NCBI GenBank assembly: GCA_002989075.1
Contig: PSQN01000016.1
Location: forward strand, 1,345,346 to 1,409,345
Length of the DNA stretch: 64,000 nucleotides
Source of the DNA: Arthonia radiata
Taxonomy: Eukaryota > Ascomycota > Arthoniomycetes > Arthoniales > Arthoniaceae
Reading direction: 5' to 3'
Below the pieces are notes generated by a model. That model had not been told where the DNA came from. It did no database searches and saw nothing but the letters and a program-made list of their open reading frames with translations. Positions 53,826-63,677 of the stretch are shown here, one piece after another; within the stretch, counting starts at the first letter, position 1, and each line of letters begins with the position of its first letter. Position numbers and translations under genes: made by a program.

Positions 53826-55078
53826 ATGAGCCCACAGTACATGGAGCGCAATGCATGGGTCTCGAAAAAGCGCACCAGGCGCCAGCAACTCGCCCATCAA
53901 ACCGGCGAATTCGCGCAAGGATGTGTGATGGTTCCGTATCTTATATGCGTTTGCAGCATCATACCCGCCATCACCGGCAAAGATGTCGACTGGCTAGGCA
54001 CACGCAAACACGAGAAGCGGCGTGAGAAGGAGCGTAAGAAGCAACGCCGCAAGGAAAACGCTCCGACCATTGAATCGCATGGCAAGCTGAAAAGACGAGA
54101 TCAATTCTATCGACCACTCGAGGCACCGAGTCCGTTCCCTCGCGTTCTGCTGCTTCCGCTGGATAAGCCGATAGCACCAGCAGAGGTGCAGCCTCAGAGC
54201 GCGCTGCTCGCCCAGCTTCCTGTGGACGTCCGGCTTCTGATCTTGGAGTACCTGTACACTGGGAGTGAATACCACGCGGATCTGGCAGTCGACAAGCTGC
54301 CGGTCCGGGATCAAGAGTACATCGTGCTACTGCCCTGTACTGCAGATATCACCGGCGATTTTCGCAATAGCCCAGCGTGGCCCGGCTGGTGTCCTGGTCT
54401 TCAAGACTCAACGAAGTGTGGGAAATTCTGGCCAAGGGTGCCGGTTGACACGTTTGCGATTGCTGCGACCTGTCGGCTCTTGTATGTATTCATCGCTTGA
54501 TGTATGTGAGTCAAGTTGGCTGACGAACATCTAGGAGAATAGAAAGCATAGCAGTGCTGCGGATGCGAGCGTCCATAAGCTACGCTCTGCCAACTGCCCG
54601 TCGCTTGCTCGCAACCCAGTGCTTAAGAAATGTCTCGCTGCTGATCAGCCATGTACAAGTCGCGCTCTACCCACGAGAGGTCGATATATGTCTGCGACAC
54701 GCGTGGACGTGCCAGGACAAGGCTGCGTGCGAGTACTTGCCACAGTGCACATCGGAGGCGAACCTCAAGAAATTGAGCCTCATGGTCCCCGTGGGTAGTT
54801 ACATTCGGGATGCCTCGCATGAAGAGTGGCGAAGCGTCTTGTTCCCCAGAGTGCGAGACAAGCTGCAGCGCGTAGCAGACACGGTGCAGGAGCTGCATGT
54901 CACGTTCATAGGCAGCTCGATCAAAGGCTACACTCGACAAGGATTGCTTGACGAGCAGTTTGGCGATCCGATGGGACACCTGCTGTGGATTCATGGGCGA
55001 CTTGTGGGCTCGACCGATGATGATGATTGCGAGGTCAGGTCTGGCGAGCAACTGCAAATGCACATGTTGGAGCCGTGA
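53826..55078 (+). CDS. DUF7730/F-box-like protein (copy 1)
   Basis: Two exons, 53826-54481 and 54535-55078 (53-bp intron, GTATGT donor, GGCTGAC branch), giving 399 residues. A hydrophobic stretch (CVMVPYLICVCSIIPAITG) near residue 35 is followed by a very basic segment (KHEKRREKERKKQRRKEN). The F-box-like helix then appears: LAQLPVDVRLLILEYLYTG. The C-terminal part holds CRLLRIESIAVLRM and a conserved-looking strand-helix end (LKKLSLMVPVG; QELHVTFIGSSIKG). This order is typical of the DUF7730 family of filamentous ascomycetes, assumed to work as F-box-like substrate adaptors. Its neighbour at 55908 has the same order of features. Confidence 0.7.
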
Positions 55079-55907
55079 TGAATAGGGGTTTGCGTTCGCA
55101 TGCTTTCAGCAGAGCCAGCTGGACTGGGCATTGCTGAAGAGCCCGCTGCATGCTGAGCGAAAGGATGGCTACCTGTGGGAGGAGTCTCAACTTGATACGG
55201 AGGGGCCTCAAGGATGAGGGCTGCGCCGCGAGTCTCTGCTATAAAACCAACTCGAGCTCGAACCTCGACGAAACGCCGATGCCGGCTTACCTAATAAAGT
55301 CCAGAACCAGAGCGGCAAACAAGCGCGCTAGACCGCGGGCTCTCCCGTCCAGTGGACCCCTCCAAGCCCTCACCTTCAAAGGTCGGTGAGCTCGTCCACG
55401 TCCAGATCAGATAGCTACAGTAACACGAGATACCAAGTACCCAAACAGCCTCACCTCGCCGGGAACTCACAAAAAAGCTTGACCACTCTCTGGCCGCCTC
55501 GAAGGAGCCATCCCAATCTTACGCTCTGCCCACACGGCGTCGCATCAGTCTTACCCGCTCAAATTCAGCCGTGCATCTCACGCGAGCTCCGCCCCCAGCC
55601 CCATGCACTCAGAAAGAAGCAACTTGTCCGCACTGGCCCCGCGATGAGACGGTATCTCTCCTCGCTATCAGCCGCCTCGAACCCGCTCGTGTTTTAACTT
55701 CCTCTTTTAAGTGCTCAGCGCTGAACTTCGTTCCTGTTCGGTTCTGCATCGCCGACTCGATCGAGCTTGCTTGCTGCTTGCACCCCGCTATCTGCCCCTT
55801 CCATGCGGTGCAGCAAACCACTCTAATCCCTGCCTCCACCTCCATTGAACATCACACCCATGCTCACCCACCACCTCTGAACACCCATCTCACCCCAGTG
55901 CATCACG
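55079..55907. other. intergenic between tandem DUF7730-like genes
   Basis: C-rich leader sequence on the plus strand leads to the start at 55908. Long overlapping frames here are shadows of base composition. No repeat seen. Confidence 0.5.
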
Positions 55908-57098
55908 ATGAACGGCTTCACGACCCACCTCCGCAGCATGACGCACCCGCCCTCACGCGCGGAGCTCCAAGTCGCCGCCAAGAAAGCCGCGAAGAAGACC
56001 GGCAAGTACGCCCTCAAAACCCTCTGGTACACCACCGTCACCGTCACCTGCCCCATCTGGTGCCCCATCCTCGGCGGCTGCTACGCCTGGGACGTCCACC
56101 ACAACGGGCGGTCGCGCCACGGCCTCAACTCCGAGAAGTGGCGCTACCGGCAGACGCAGCGGCACAAGCGGAACCGCAAGGTGCGGGCGCAGCCCCTCCT
56201 GCTGCCGCGGAACGCCCTCGAGGTGGCGGAAAAGACGTGCATGCTCGAGGGCACGAGCGCGCAGACGCAGTCGGTGTTGTTCCGGAAGCTGCCGCCGGAG
56301 GTGCGGGCGCTGATCTGGGAGAGCGTGTTCGAGGACGTGGACATACACGCCAGGATCCAGGGGATCGTAAGAAGCTGGGCGCCGTTCGAGGAGGACGAGA
56401 AGCAGGAGCTCATGGTGTTTCCGTGTTTGGACCATGCGTTTATTGCGCATCCGCATTCGGTGGACGATACGCTGAGCCAGCGGTATGACATGAATGACCG
56501 CACGCTGGACAATCTGCGGAAGGACCGCTCGCTGTACGACTTGAACTGCTGGCCGCGGAGGAACGCAGATGTCAAGACGGCGTGGCCGAGAAGCAAGAGG
56601 AAGGAGATCAAGAAGCTGGCGACGGTGCTGGAGGTGTGTCGGACGAGTCGGTTGGTGCAGCTGGAGACGCTGCGAGCGCTCGCGAAGGCGATGAATGTGG
56701 TGAGTACGTGGCATTGGCCGAACACCGTGGGCCCGGACAAGTGGCTGGCGGAGTTCCTGCCGTTCCACAACCAGCGGACCGTGTCGTCTGTGCTGTACAC
56801 GAAACAGCGGTACGAGGGCTGGTCGGCGGAGACGAAAGTACTGAATCTGGCGGGCATGTACGGGCCGTTCATCCAGGACATCAGCAGGATGAAGCTAGTG
56901 GTGGTAGACTTTCGCTGGAAGTGCGACGAGCGCCGGGATGAGGTGTGGGCTGAGTGGATGCACTGGCTCATCCACAGCATGAGCGAAATCCGAGAGCACG
57001 TGCGAGAGCTCGAGATCGTGGTGACGGACGTTAAAGAGGAGTGGTTGGTAGGCTTGCCACCAGTCCCTGGAGTGACCATTAAAGCGTTAGAGCGCTGA
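55908..57098 (+). CDS. DUF7730/F-box-like protein (copy 2)
   Basis: Single exon, 396 residues. The order matches the upstream neighbour: a hydrophobic run (LWYTTVTVTCPIWCPILGG) near residue 40, a basic stretch (KWRYRQTQRHKRNRKVR), then the F-box-like motif SVLFRKLPPEVRALIWESVF at about 122-141. Later come ATVLEVCRTSRLVQLETLRAL and the strand-helix end (DISRMKLVVVDF; VRELEIVVTDV). GC content and C/G-ending codons are higher than in copy 1. Family DUF7730; assumed adaptor-like role, no experimental function. The two genes are a tandem, diverged pair. Confidence 0.72.
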   Translation: MNGFTTHLRSMTHPPSRAELQVAAKKAAKKTGKYALKTLWYTTVTVTCPIWCPILGGCYAWDVHHNGRSRHGLNSEKWRYRQTQRHKRNRKVRAQPLLLPRNALEVAEKTCMLEGTSAQTQSVLFRKLPPEVRALIWESVFEDVDIHARIQGIVRSWAPFEEDEKQELMVFPCLDHAFIAHPHSVDDTLSQRYDMNDRTLDNLRKDRSLYDLNCWPRRNADVKTAWPRSKRKEIKKLATVLEVCRTSRLVQLETLRALAKAMNVVSTWHWPNTVGPDKWLAEFLPFHNQRTVSSVLYTKQRYEGWSAETKVLNLAGMYGPFIQDISRMKLVVVDFRWKCDERRDEVWAEWMHWLIHSMSEIREHVRELEIVVTDVKEEWLVGLPPVPGVTIKALER

Positions 57099-57104
57099 AG
57101 TCGT

Positions 57105-57304
57105 CGAAACCAGAGGTTACTATAACATAATCGATACCGGGGCCTGCTGTAAAATCATCGAATCCGCAGATTTCGAGCCCCTTAGACCGTCACGAAACCA
57201 GAGATTCCTATAACATAATCGAAACCGGGGATTGCTATAACATCGTCGAATCTGCAAACCTCGAGCCACTTATACGGTCACGAAACCAGAAATTCTCATC
57301 CCAT
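57105..57304. repeat. 88-bp tandem repeat (2 full copies plus partial)
   Basis: Copies begin cgaaaccaga at 57105, 57193 and 57281, exactly 88 bases apart, with shared landmarks tataacataatcga and tcgagccnctta. The third copy runs into relic tetraspanin-tail sequence. A diverged version of the same unit lies at about 58155-58216, just downstream of the real tetraspanin stop codon, so the unit appears to be that gene's 3' flank. Confidence 0.75.
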
Positions 57305-57415
57305 TAACCCTCCGCCTCCTCCCCATACCTCTCCCTCTTCTCCCTGCACCGCACTCGACCCCTCACCACCGCTCCCATCAACCCTCCACCTCACTCCCAT
57401 ACCTTCTCAACTCCG
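57305..57415 (-). repeat. two relic copies of the tetraspanin gene 3' coding end
   Basis: On the minus strand two short stretches end like the tetraspanin gene at 58243. One (stop at about 57305) reads ...REKRERYGEEAEG-stop; the other (stop at about 57376) reads ...RRYGSEVEG-stop. The real gene ends ...RERERERYRDEVEG-stop. The similarity continues outward into the 3' flank and inward for roughly 70-90 bases. They are fragments only, not genes. Confidence 0.7.
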
Positions 57416-57465
57416 CCACCTCTCGCATTACCACCGCTAAAGAGTCTAACAAACTTTCAACCCTT

Positions 57466-58020
57466 TCATCGCGTAGGATAACATTCATACCCCAAATACG
57501 CATTCCACCACTCCTCTGGTGTCCTGTAATCGCCATTCAACACCCTCCAGCGATGATACTCGCTGTTCCTCTCCAGATCCTGATAGAATCCGAGACAGCT
57601 GAACGGTGCAAATCGTGGATCGACACAGTTGCCGGGCGGCGTGGGGAGAGACGTGCCAAGCCCGACAGAGGCGGTGAGCAGGAGGACGGTGTGGAGCAGT
57701 ATGCTGGCGGAGGCCTGTATGGTAGAGATGTGTCAGTTCTGGCTAGCTTTGACCTGAGATCTGTTGGTGCTTACCGTGCGAGAAGGATGCGATCGTGATG
57801 GTAAGGGTTGGAAGTGGAAGAGGGCGATTTGCCTGTGTCCGTGTGATGATGCTGACGCAAGCTTGCTAGCATCTTTGCTTCGAGGGTGATTTGCAAGGTG
57901 ATGTTGCAGTGGAAGTGAGGAGTGTGAGACATTGATATATGTTCCGCCGGTCGTCATCATTACGGCATGAGCGATGAGTGCTCTGTCAACCAACACATGT
58001 AGCAGGCACGACTGCGCCAT
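57466..58020 (-). CDS. small Cys-containing membrane-anchored or secreted protein
   Basis: The second exon 57466-57714 is strongly protein-like: a hydrophobic leader (SASILLHTVLLLTASVGLG) followed by TSLPTPPGNCVDPRFAPFSC and the aromatic-rich EWWNAYLGYECYPTR-stop, with three Cys in all. It is preceded by a good intron, 57715-57774 (GTAAGC donor, AACTGAC branch, ACAG acceptor). The frame continues upstream in phase to an ATG at 58020 (or MM at 57957-57960), giving about 164 (or 144) residues with a polar Ser/His-rich N-terminus. That first exon is much less convincing than the second; a different first exon would make this a classic small secreted protein. Sits between relic tetraspanin tails and the tetraspanin gene. 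No family recognised. Confidence 0.6.
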
Positions 58021-58242
58021 GACGCCGGATACCCCGCCACATGAGATGGGAAGGCACTTTCGTACTATGTCTTCAAGGAAGCGTCTTCAGGTGTGCCCAC
58101 GGACGGACGAAGGTGGCCAAGAGGACCAGAAAACGAAGGCCAAAACTTACATCAGTGGAAACCGAATATCATGTCATACCGTCATCGAATCCAAAAAATC
58201 GAACCACATACACCGTCACATAATCCAAAACCCCTAATCCCA

Positions 58243-59124
58243 TCAACCCTCCACCTCATCCCTATACCTCTCCCTCTCCCTCTCCCTGTCCCCGTGCCTT
58301 CCCACCCCACTCGCCCCCTCCCCACCGCTCCCATCCCCCCCACCAGGCAAAACAGCCCTCACCTTCCCCTTTGCCCCCCTCCACCCCCGCCTTCCACCCC
58401 CCCTCAACCCCGCCCTGCTCAAAGTAAACACCCCCAAAACCCCCTTAACCCCCAAGCAGAACACGCCCACGCCCACGAACACCCCCAGCGTCATCCCCTC
58501 CTCCCGCCTCAGTAACGGCGCACACCCCCTCGTCCTCCCATACGCCGCCTCGCACGTCCGCGCATCGTGGTTCCGGTCCGGGAAGGGGTACGCCTGATCG
58601 TGCGGGTTGGCGAAGCCGCAGCACTGCAGCGTGTCCTGGATATAGCGGATCGCGACGACGTCTTTGGCGGAGAAGAGGGCGCGCCATTGGCTGGCGAGGC
58701 CGCAGGTCAGCGTAGTTGTGTTGCGGGTTGCGAGGGCGGAGGCGATGAGGGCGGCGTCGAACAGGGCGAGGAGGGCGAGGAGGGGGCGGGCGAGGGGGGT
58801 GATGCGGTGGGGTGTTTCTTCATTGCCATCGTCGGAGAAGGAGGAGGAGGTGGTGGTGGAGGTGGTGGTAGCAGGCGCGGTGAGTGCGCGGGTGGGGTCG
58901 GTGTGCTTGGTCGAGCTGCGGAATGCAGAGGTGACAGCGGGTGCGATAATAGCGAGGATAGGCAGGACGGGGACGAGGCCTGCGAGGGCGTGCACGATAG
59001 CGGGAATGGGGAGGTTGAAGCTTTCGGATTGGGTGATCTTGATGTAGATGAGGACGGCGAAGATGGTGTGGATGAGGATGACGGTGGTCCAGAGGACGCG
59101 GGAGATAGTCGTCAGATTGGCCAT
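58243..59124 (-). CDS. tetraspanin, fungal Tsp3 type
   Basis: Single exon, 293 residues, start at 59124. Four hydrophobic helices: about 8-28 (VLWTTVILIHTIFAVLIYI), 42-65 (IVHALAGLVPVLPILAIIAP), 113-132 (ARPLLALLALFDAALIASAL) and 211-233 (GMTLGVFVGVGVFCLGVKGV). Between helices 3 and 4 lies the large loop with the diagnostic CCG motif (DTLQCCGFANPHDQAYP) and partner cysteines (TCEAAYGRTRGC). The C-terminal tail is Gly/Arg-rich and ends with an Arg-Glu repeat (RERERERYRDEVEG). Fungal tetraspanins organise membrane microdomains; some are needed for appressorium-mediated plant penetration. Two relic copies of its 3' end lie 0.8-0.9 kb downstream. Confidence 0.85.
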   Translation of the reverse strand: MANLTTISRVLWTTVILIHTIFAVLIYIKITQSESFNLPIPAIVHALAGLVPVLPILAIIAPAVTSAFRSSTKHTDPTRALTAPATTTSTTTSSSFSDDGNEETPHRITPLARPLLALLALFDAALIASALATRNTTTLTCGLASQWRALFSAKDVVAIRYIQDTLQCCGFANPHDQAYPFPDRNHDARTCEAAYGRTRGCAPLLRREEGMTLGVFVGVGVFCLGVKGVLGVFTLSRAGLRGGGRRGWRGAKGKVRAVLPGGGDGSGGEGASGVGRHGDRERERERYRDEVEG

Positions 59125-59614
59125 TGCGCCTGGTGGAGGGGAAGAAACCGTAGTTGAAGCTCACGAGCAGCAGCAAGAGCTGTGAAGGAACCAGGAAAGG
59201 ACGAGGTGTCGTCTGATCTTTATCTTTAGGCGCAGGGCGGCGGGGTGATTAGCGTGATGGCATCTTTAGGCCTTGCAGATTATGCAGCTGCCCGCATTTC
59301 ATGGAATCAGGCTCGACATGGTTCAGAAGCCGGCACGGCGTGACATACCATGTACCTCCCAAGAAGCCGATTCTACTGGGCGATACTTGGTGCGTAAATG
59401 AGAAAGTCGTGAAAAACTTCGCACATCAACCAAGATCGCTGAAGAATGACATTTCTCAAGGTTATACTACAACAGGTCTAGTGCGTGCAGCTACAGCTGA
59501 CTAGGTGCATGCAAATATAGTCGAGTAGATGCACGTTGCATACCGAGACGTTTCGGTAAATACTTGAAGTAAGGGATCGATAGACGCACCTGGACCAAGG
59601 CTCCTTCCCTCGCC
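59125..59614. other. intergenic between tetraspanin and PRP40
   Basis: Tetraspanin promoter side and the PRP40 3' flank (both on the minus strand). No gene-like frame or repeat. Confidence 0.5.
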
Positions 59615-62009
59615 TCAAACCTCCTCAATCTCACCCTCTTCGGAGCCCGACTTAAGGTTCTCCTCTTCCTTGGCCTTCTCCTCAGCTTCTTGCTTCAGCT
59701 CACGCATCTCAACGTCGTTGTCACCGGACTTGCCGCTCGTCTTGCTGCCACGTCGGAGTCTCTTGCTCTCGCGTCGATCCGTCTCGCCGTTCTCTTCGCC
59801 ACTCTCGCGACGTCGTCGGCCATTTGTGCTGGCAACGCTACTACCAGCACGGCCACCATCGCCATAATCAAGTTCGCCGGATGGATCGGCTAGCTTAGCA
59901 CGATAGGTCTGCTCACGACTGCGGTGCTGCTCACGGTCAAAGTCGTAGTAGCCGCCGCGCTCGCGCTCACGCTCCCTGTCATGACGGTAGTGACGGTCAT
60001 ATCGGTCCTCACGGTGACGAGTTGGGGAGAGTCCGGTACCTGAAGCTTTCCGATACTGACGCTCCCTGTCCGCTTGAAACTTCCTACGGTCTGCTTCGTA
60101 GGCATCAGGCTCACCATGGTGTGAATAGCGCATGTAGCGGTCTTCGCGATCACGCTCTGCACGGCGCATGGCCTTCTCACGCTCTCGGGCCAGTTCGTCG
60201 GCTTCGCGCTCGCGCAGACGCTTGATGACTTTATCGAAAGCCACCTTAGCCTGTTCGTCAGTCTCGAGAGCTTGGTATTCGGGGTACTTGCCGACTCGAG
60301 ATTTGACGTCCTCCCAAGTATTGTCGACGCTGATTGGCGGTCTGAGATGCTTAATGACAGAACGAAGTTTGTCGATGGCGTGGCGGGTGTGGCGTTCAGC
60401 GTGTTCCTTGTCCTCTTGCTCGCGACGGAGGACCTTCTCATGGAAACGGTCGTAGATGAGTTCAACGTCAGCCTCTGAAAGAGATGCGGTTCGGGGATCT
60501 TTCCTCATCACATTTGCAAATTCGTCCACCTCAGTCTGCGAAGTAATCTCGAAAATTGCGTCCTATAATCGTTAGACACAGGTGTTGAGAGCAGGAAATC
60601 GATCAAAACTTACATCGAGAACATCCAGCACCTCGTTGCGCTTAGCTCTGTATTCGCGTTCCTCATCCTCCACGGCATCCCAAAACAAGTCCATGGGGCT
60701 CGAGCCTGACTGACCTAGTATAGCGTCATAGCGAGGATCGTCTTCGATCAGTGCGAGGATATCCTTCCACTTAGTTCCAGCTCGGAGCTTACCGGCTGCT
60801 CGTAACTCCCTCATGAGATTGATAAACTCGTCTCGATGTTGACGCTCCTTTCTGAGCTTCTTCGTCTTCTTCGCTTGTTGCTTTTCGTAGAGCTCTTGCT
60901 CTAACGTCTTGACGTGGTCTTGAAACGCTGTCAGAACATCAGAAGGTGTGAGGGACTTGAACTTAGCATCGTTCTGGTATCTCTCGCTCTCTTCGATGGA
61001 GCTTCGCGCATCCGACCACCTGGTGTATGGCTCAATTTGCAACGAGCGTAGTAGGCCACTCAATTCGCCAATGGCAGACTTGCGGTTCGAGGCTTCGCGT
61101 TCGATGTATGCCTTTCTCAGGTTGGCGACGTACTCTTCAAACAACTGTTTTCTCTCAGTGTCGTCATTTGATGACCTGAAGACGATCTCACCCTCGATGC
61201 TTGGACGCGCAGTCTTCCACCGGGTGTAGTGCTTGATCTCCGGGTGATTCTTCAGCATGTTCGTGAAATCTTCTCGGAGCTTCTCTACTCGCTCTTTCGC
61301 ACGCTCCTTGTCTTGCTCTCTCGTTTCGAGCACGTATTTCTCGAACGCCACTTTGCGCTCTTTCGGGTCTTTGATGGCTCGGTACTGTGGGTCGGTAATC
61401 GTCGCCTTCATCGTCTGCTCCCAGGTCCAATCAGGTTGCACGTTGGCGCGCTTCAGTAATTTCGCAAAGGCAGCCTCAGCTTCCTCAGAGCTCGCAAATT
61501 GCATTTCATCGACACCTGTTACGATACCAGCTCGGTACCCATCTCCTTGATTGTAGTCTCGAGCGCGCTCGAATCCACGATCTGGTCGATCTCCACGTTC
61601 CAGGCGATCTGGTCGGTCAGGCAGGCGGTGGCTCTCTCGTTGAGGCGCCTGAAAGGGTGCAGCGCCACCGGCGACGAACGCGGGCGCGGATGGCTTCGAA
61701 GGAGTCGCGGGCGTGGCTGGCTGAGCTTGCGCTTGGTGCAGCTCTGGTGGCGGATCCCTGAACAGCTTGAGTTAGTTTGTAGTGTGAGAGCGAAGAGGTA
61801 AGACTTCCTTACCATCGTGTCTCCTTCGTACCAGTGTGATAGTAGTAAGTCTTGCCTGCTGGAGTCGCGGCTGGTTTCCAGAAACCTGCGGCTGCCGGTT
61901 GTGGTTCATTCAACTCCGCTGGGGGATCCCACGTTGTCGCCTTGGTCTGAGTGTTGTACCAGTATGCTCGGCCATCTGGTGCCGTCGCCGATGCCCAAAG
62001 CGAGCCCAT
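59615..62009 (-). CDS. PRP40: U1 snRNP-associated splicing factor Prp40
   Basis: Three exons, 61813-62009, 60614-61757 and 59615-60562, giving 762 residues. Two N-terminal WW domains: residues about 4-31 (LWASATAPDGRAYWYN ... TTWDPP) and 43-70 (FWKPAATPAGKTYYYH ... TRWDPP); the first splice completes the second WW domain. A Pro/Arg-rich linker is followed by a series of FF domains from about residue 160 to 540 (EAEAAFAKLLKRANVQPDWT; ERVEKLREDFTNMLKNHPEI; RHRDEFINLMRELR-type blocks). The C-terminus is an Arg/Asp/Glu-rich tail with many RDRE-like repeats, ending SGSEEGEIEEV. Prp40 bridges the U1 snRNP at the 5' splice site to branch-point proteins and to the Pol II CTD through its WW and FF domains. 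Confidence 0.94.
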
Positions 62010-62552
62010 ACTGGCAAAGAAAATAGTATGTTCAAGGAGGAGAATTGAAACGTTTAGAATGCGTGAAAGTAAAATTGGGAGAAGGTATTGCTAATCTTCT
62101 GATGCTTTAATCGCTGTCTTGGCATCCTTGGCAAGGTAAGAGCGAACGAGCTTTATATAGCAGAGAAGTCAACTGCAAGCTCTGGAAGCCCGCTGCAGGG
62201 TAGTTGAGGTCTTGCTCAATATATACCTTGTTTTCGATTCTGCGGGCATCGGGGATTGGAGAGGTTAGAAGAGGGTGACTTTACATCATGCCATAGCTTT
62301 GGAGCCCTAACCTTGAACGCAAGGTGATCGTGTGATAATTCCACCTTCAAATGAGCCTCAATCGCACACTTGAGAGCGGGGTGTCCGGGACGAGCATTTC
62401 CAGGAATTCCCGTTCATCTTCAGCCTGACATAGTGCGGGAGAATTGGCGTTGCTGGCAACGGTTTATATAGGAGTATGCTAGCTAGATGTTGGGCCCACC
62501 ACGACCTCGCCGCCCTCCTTGACCATCAACGTCATGTAGTCGCGAAGTCTAC
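62010..62552. other. intergenic between PRP40 and the third BTB-like gene
   Basis: PRP40 upstream region and the BTB-like gene's 3' flank (tandem, minus strand). No repeat or RNA gene recognised. Confidence 0.5.
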
Positions 62553-63677
62553 TCAAGAAGCCGAAGCCTGAGACGCAACAGCAGAAGGCGCAGGCACCGG
62601 CGGACGACACCGTGCCGTATGCACATGCCGATGATACCTCTGACAGCACACCATCAAACCCTGACACTGCTTGATCGACGCCTGCCAGCTCCTGCAGCGC
62701 TCCAACTCGCACGCCAGGTCCGCGAGCACCTGCGGCTCAAGCACCGCTTTATTAGTGTTAATCCAGTTTGAGGGCTGGCCGGCCAGATAGGCGATGCATC
62801 CGCCGCCATGGTTGACGACGATGTCGAGGTATAAGCGATAGAGCTGCGGGCTGGAGCTCAGGTTGACGTCTTTGAACAGCGCTGGGTTGAGTTGCAGTCT
62901 TGGTTTTTGGAATTGCGGGGAGCCTTGGAAGTAGTATGTGCTGTGCATCTTTTCCACGACGGCGTTTTGGAAGCACTCGGCGTCTGAAGAGATGTCAGTG
63001 TGAGCGTTCTTCAAAACATTGTGTCATTCTCTGTTTGAGACGTACCCATCTGTTGACCCAGAACCCAGAGCCAGTGCATTGTATGACCCAGGATGACCGG
63101 TGTGCAAGTGAAGCTGTTCGGCGCTTTCAGCGGGCTGAGCGCATTGTGTCCGAAGTAAAGCCAGTCAGCGTAGATGGCGAAGAGGTCTGGGTGTAGATTG
63201 AGGCGCACGGCCTCCAGAACCGAGCCGTGGGCGTCTTTCATGCACGTCCGAAACCATCCTGAGTCTGCGGCGAGTCTCTCGCGATGGATGAAGAACGTTC
63301 TCTCGCCAGCCCCTTGTCCGGTGGTCACGGCGACGGTGGGTGAGCTAAGCGAGTCACTAGATGTTTTGGTCAGTACGAAACTGGCACTTTGACAACAGCA
63401 CTCACCGCTGGGTATCAATAGAGACTTTGAGCTTCTTCTTCGGGTATTGTGCATCCCCAAGTTGCTCGCTCTTCTCGCGCTTGTGTTCCAAATGCTCTTT
63501 GGGATCTGAAGCCTCCTTCTTGCCATCCGTCTGTTGTTGCTGCTCAGTCTTTTTGTCCTCGCACTCAACTGGCGCATTCTGCACCGTCGGGGCCGCCTTT
63601 TCGGCGTCTTGATAGTCGCTGTTCGGAGGCGTCATGACCTGGCCTGGGTACTGAACATGCCCCGTAGGCTCGGCCAT
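62553..63677 (-). CDS. BTB/POZ-like protein (copy 3)
   Basis: Three exons, 63406-63677, 63046-63356 and 62553-62983, in phase, giving 337 residues. The start at 63677 (MAEPTGHVQYPGQVMTPPN) opens a 90-residue polar, Gln/Glu/Lys-rich region with a basic patch (PKKKLK). The BTB-like core follows: SSPTVAVTTGQGAGERTFFI, HRERLAADSGWFRTCM (the HxxxLxxxSxxF element), VRLNLHPDLFAIYADWLYFG and VILGHTMHWLWVLGQQM. Exon 3 encodes helices (ECFQNAVVEKMHSTYYF; LYRLYLDIVVNHG) and a Cys-containing tail. Same fold class as the genes at 37216 and 40048 but no close sequence match. Role unknown. Confidence 0.78.

Noticed and set aside
53971-54314. Minus-strand frames over the basic region of the first DUF7730-like gene
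   Set aside because: Complement of a Lys/Arg-rich coding stretch; no independent support.
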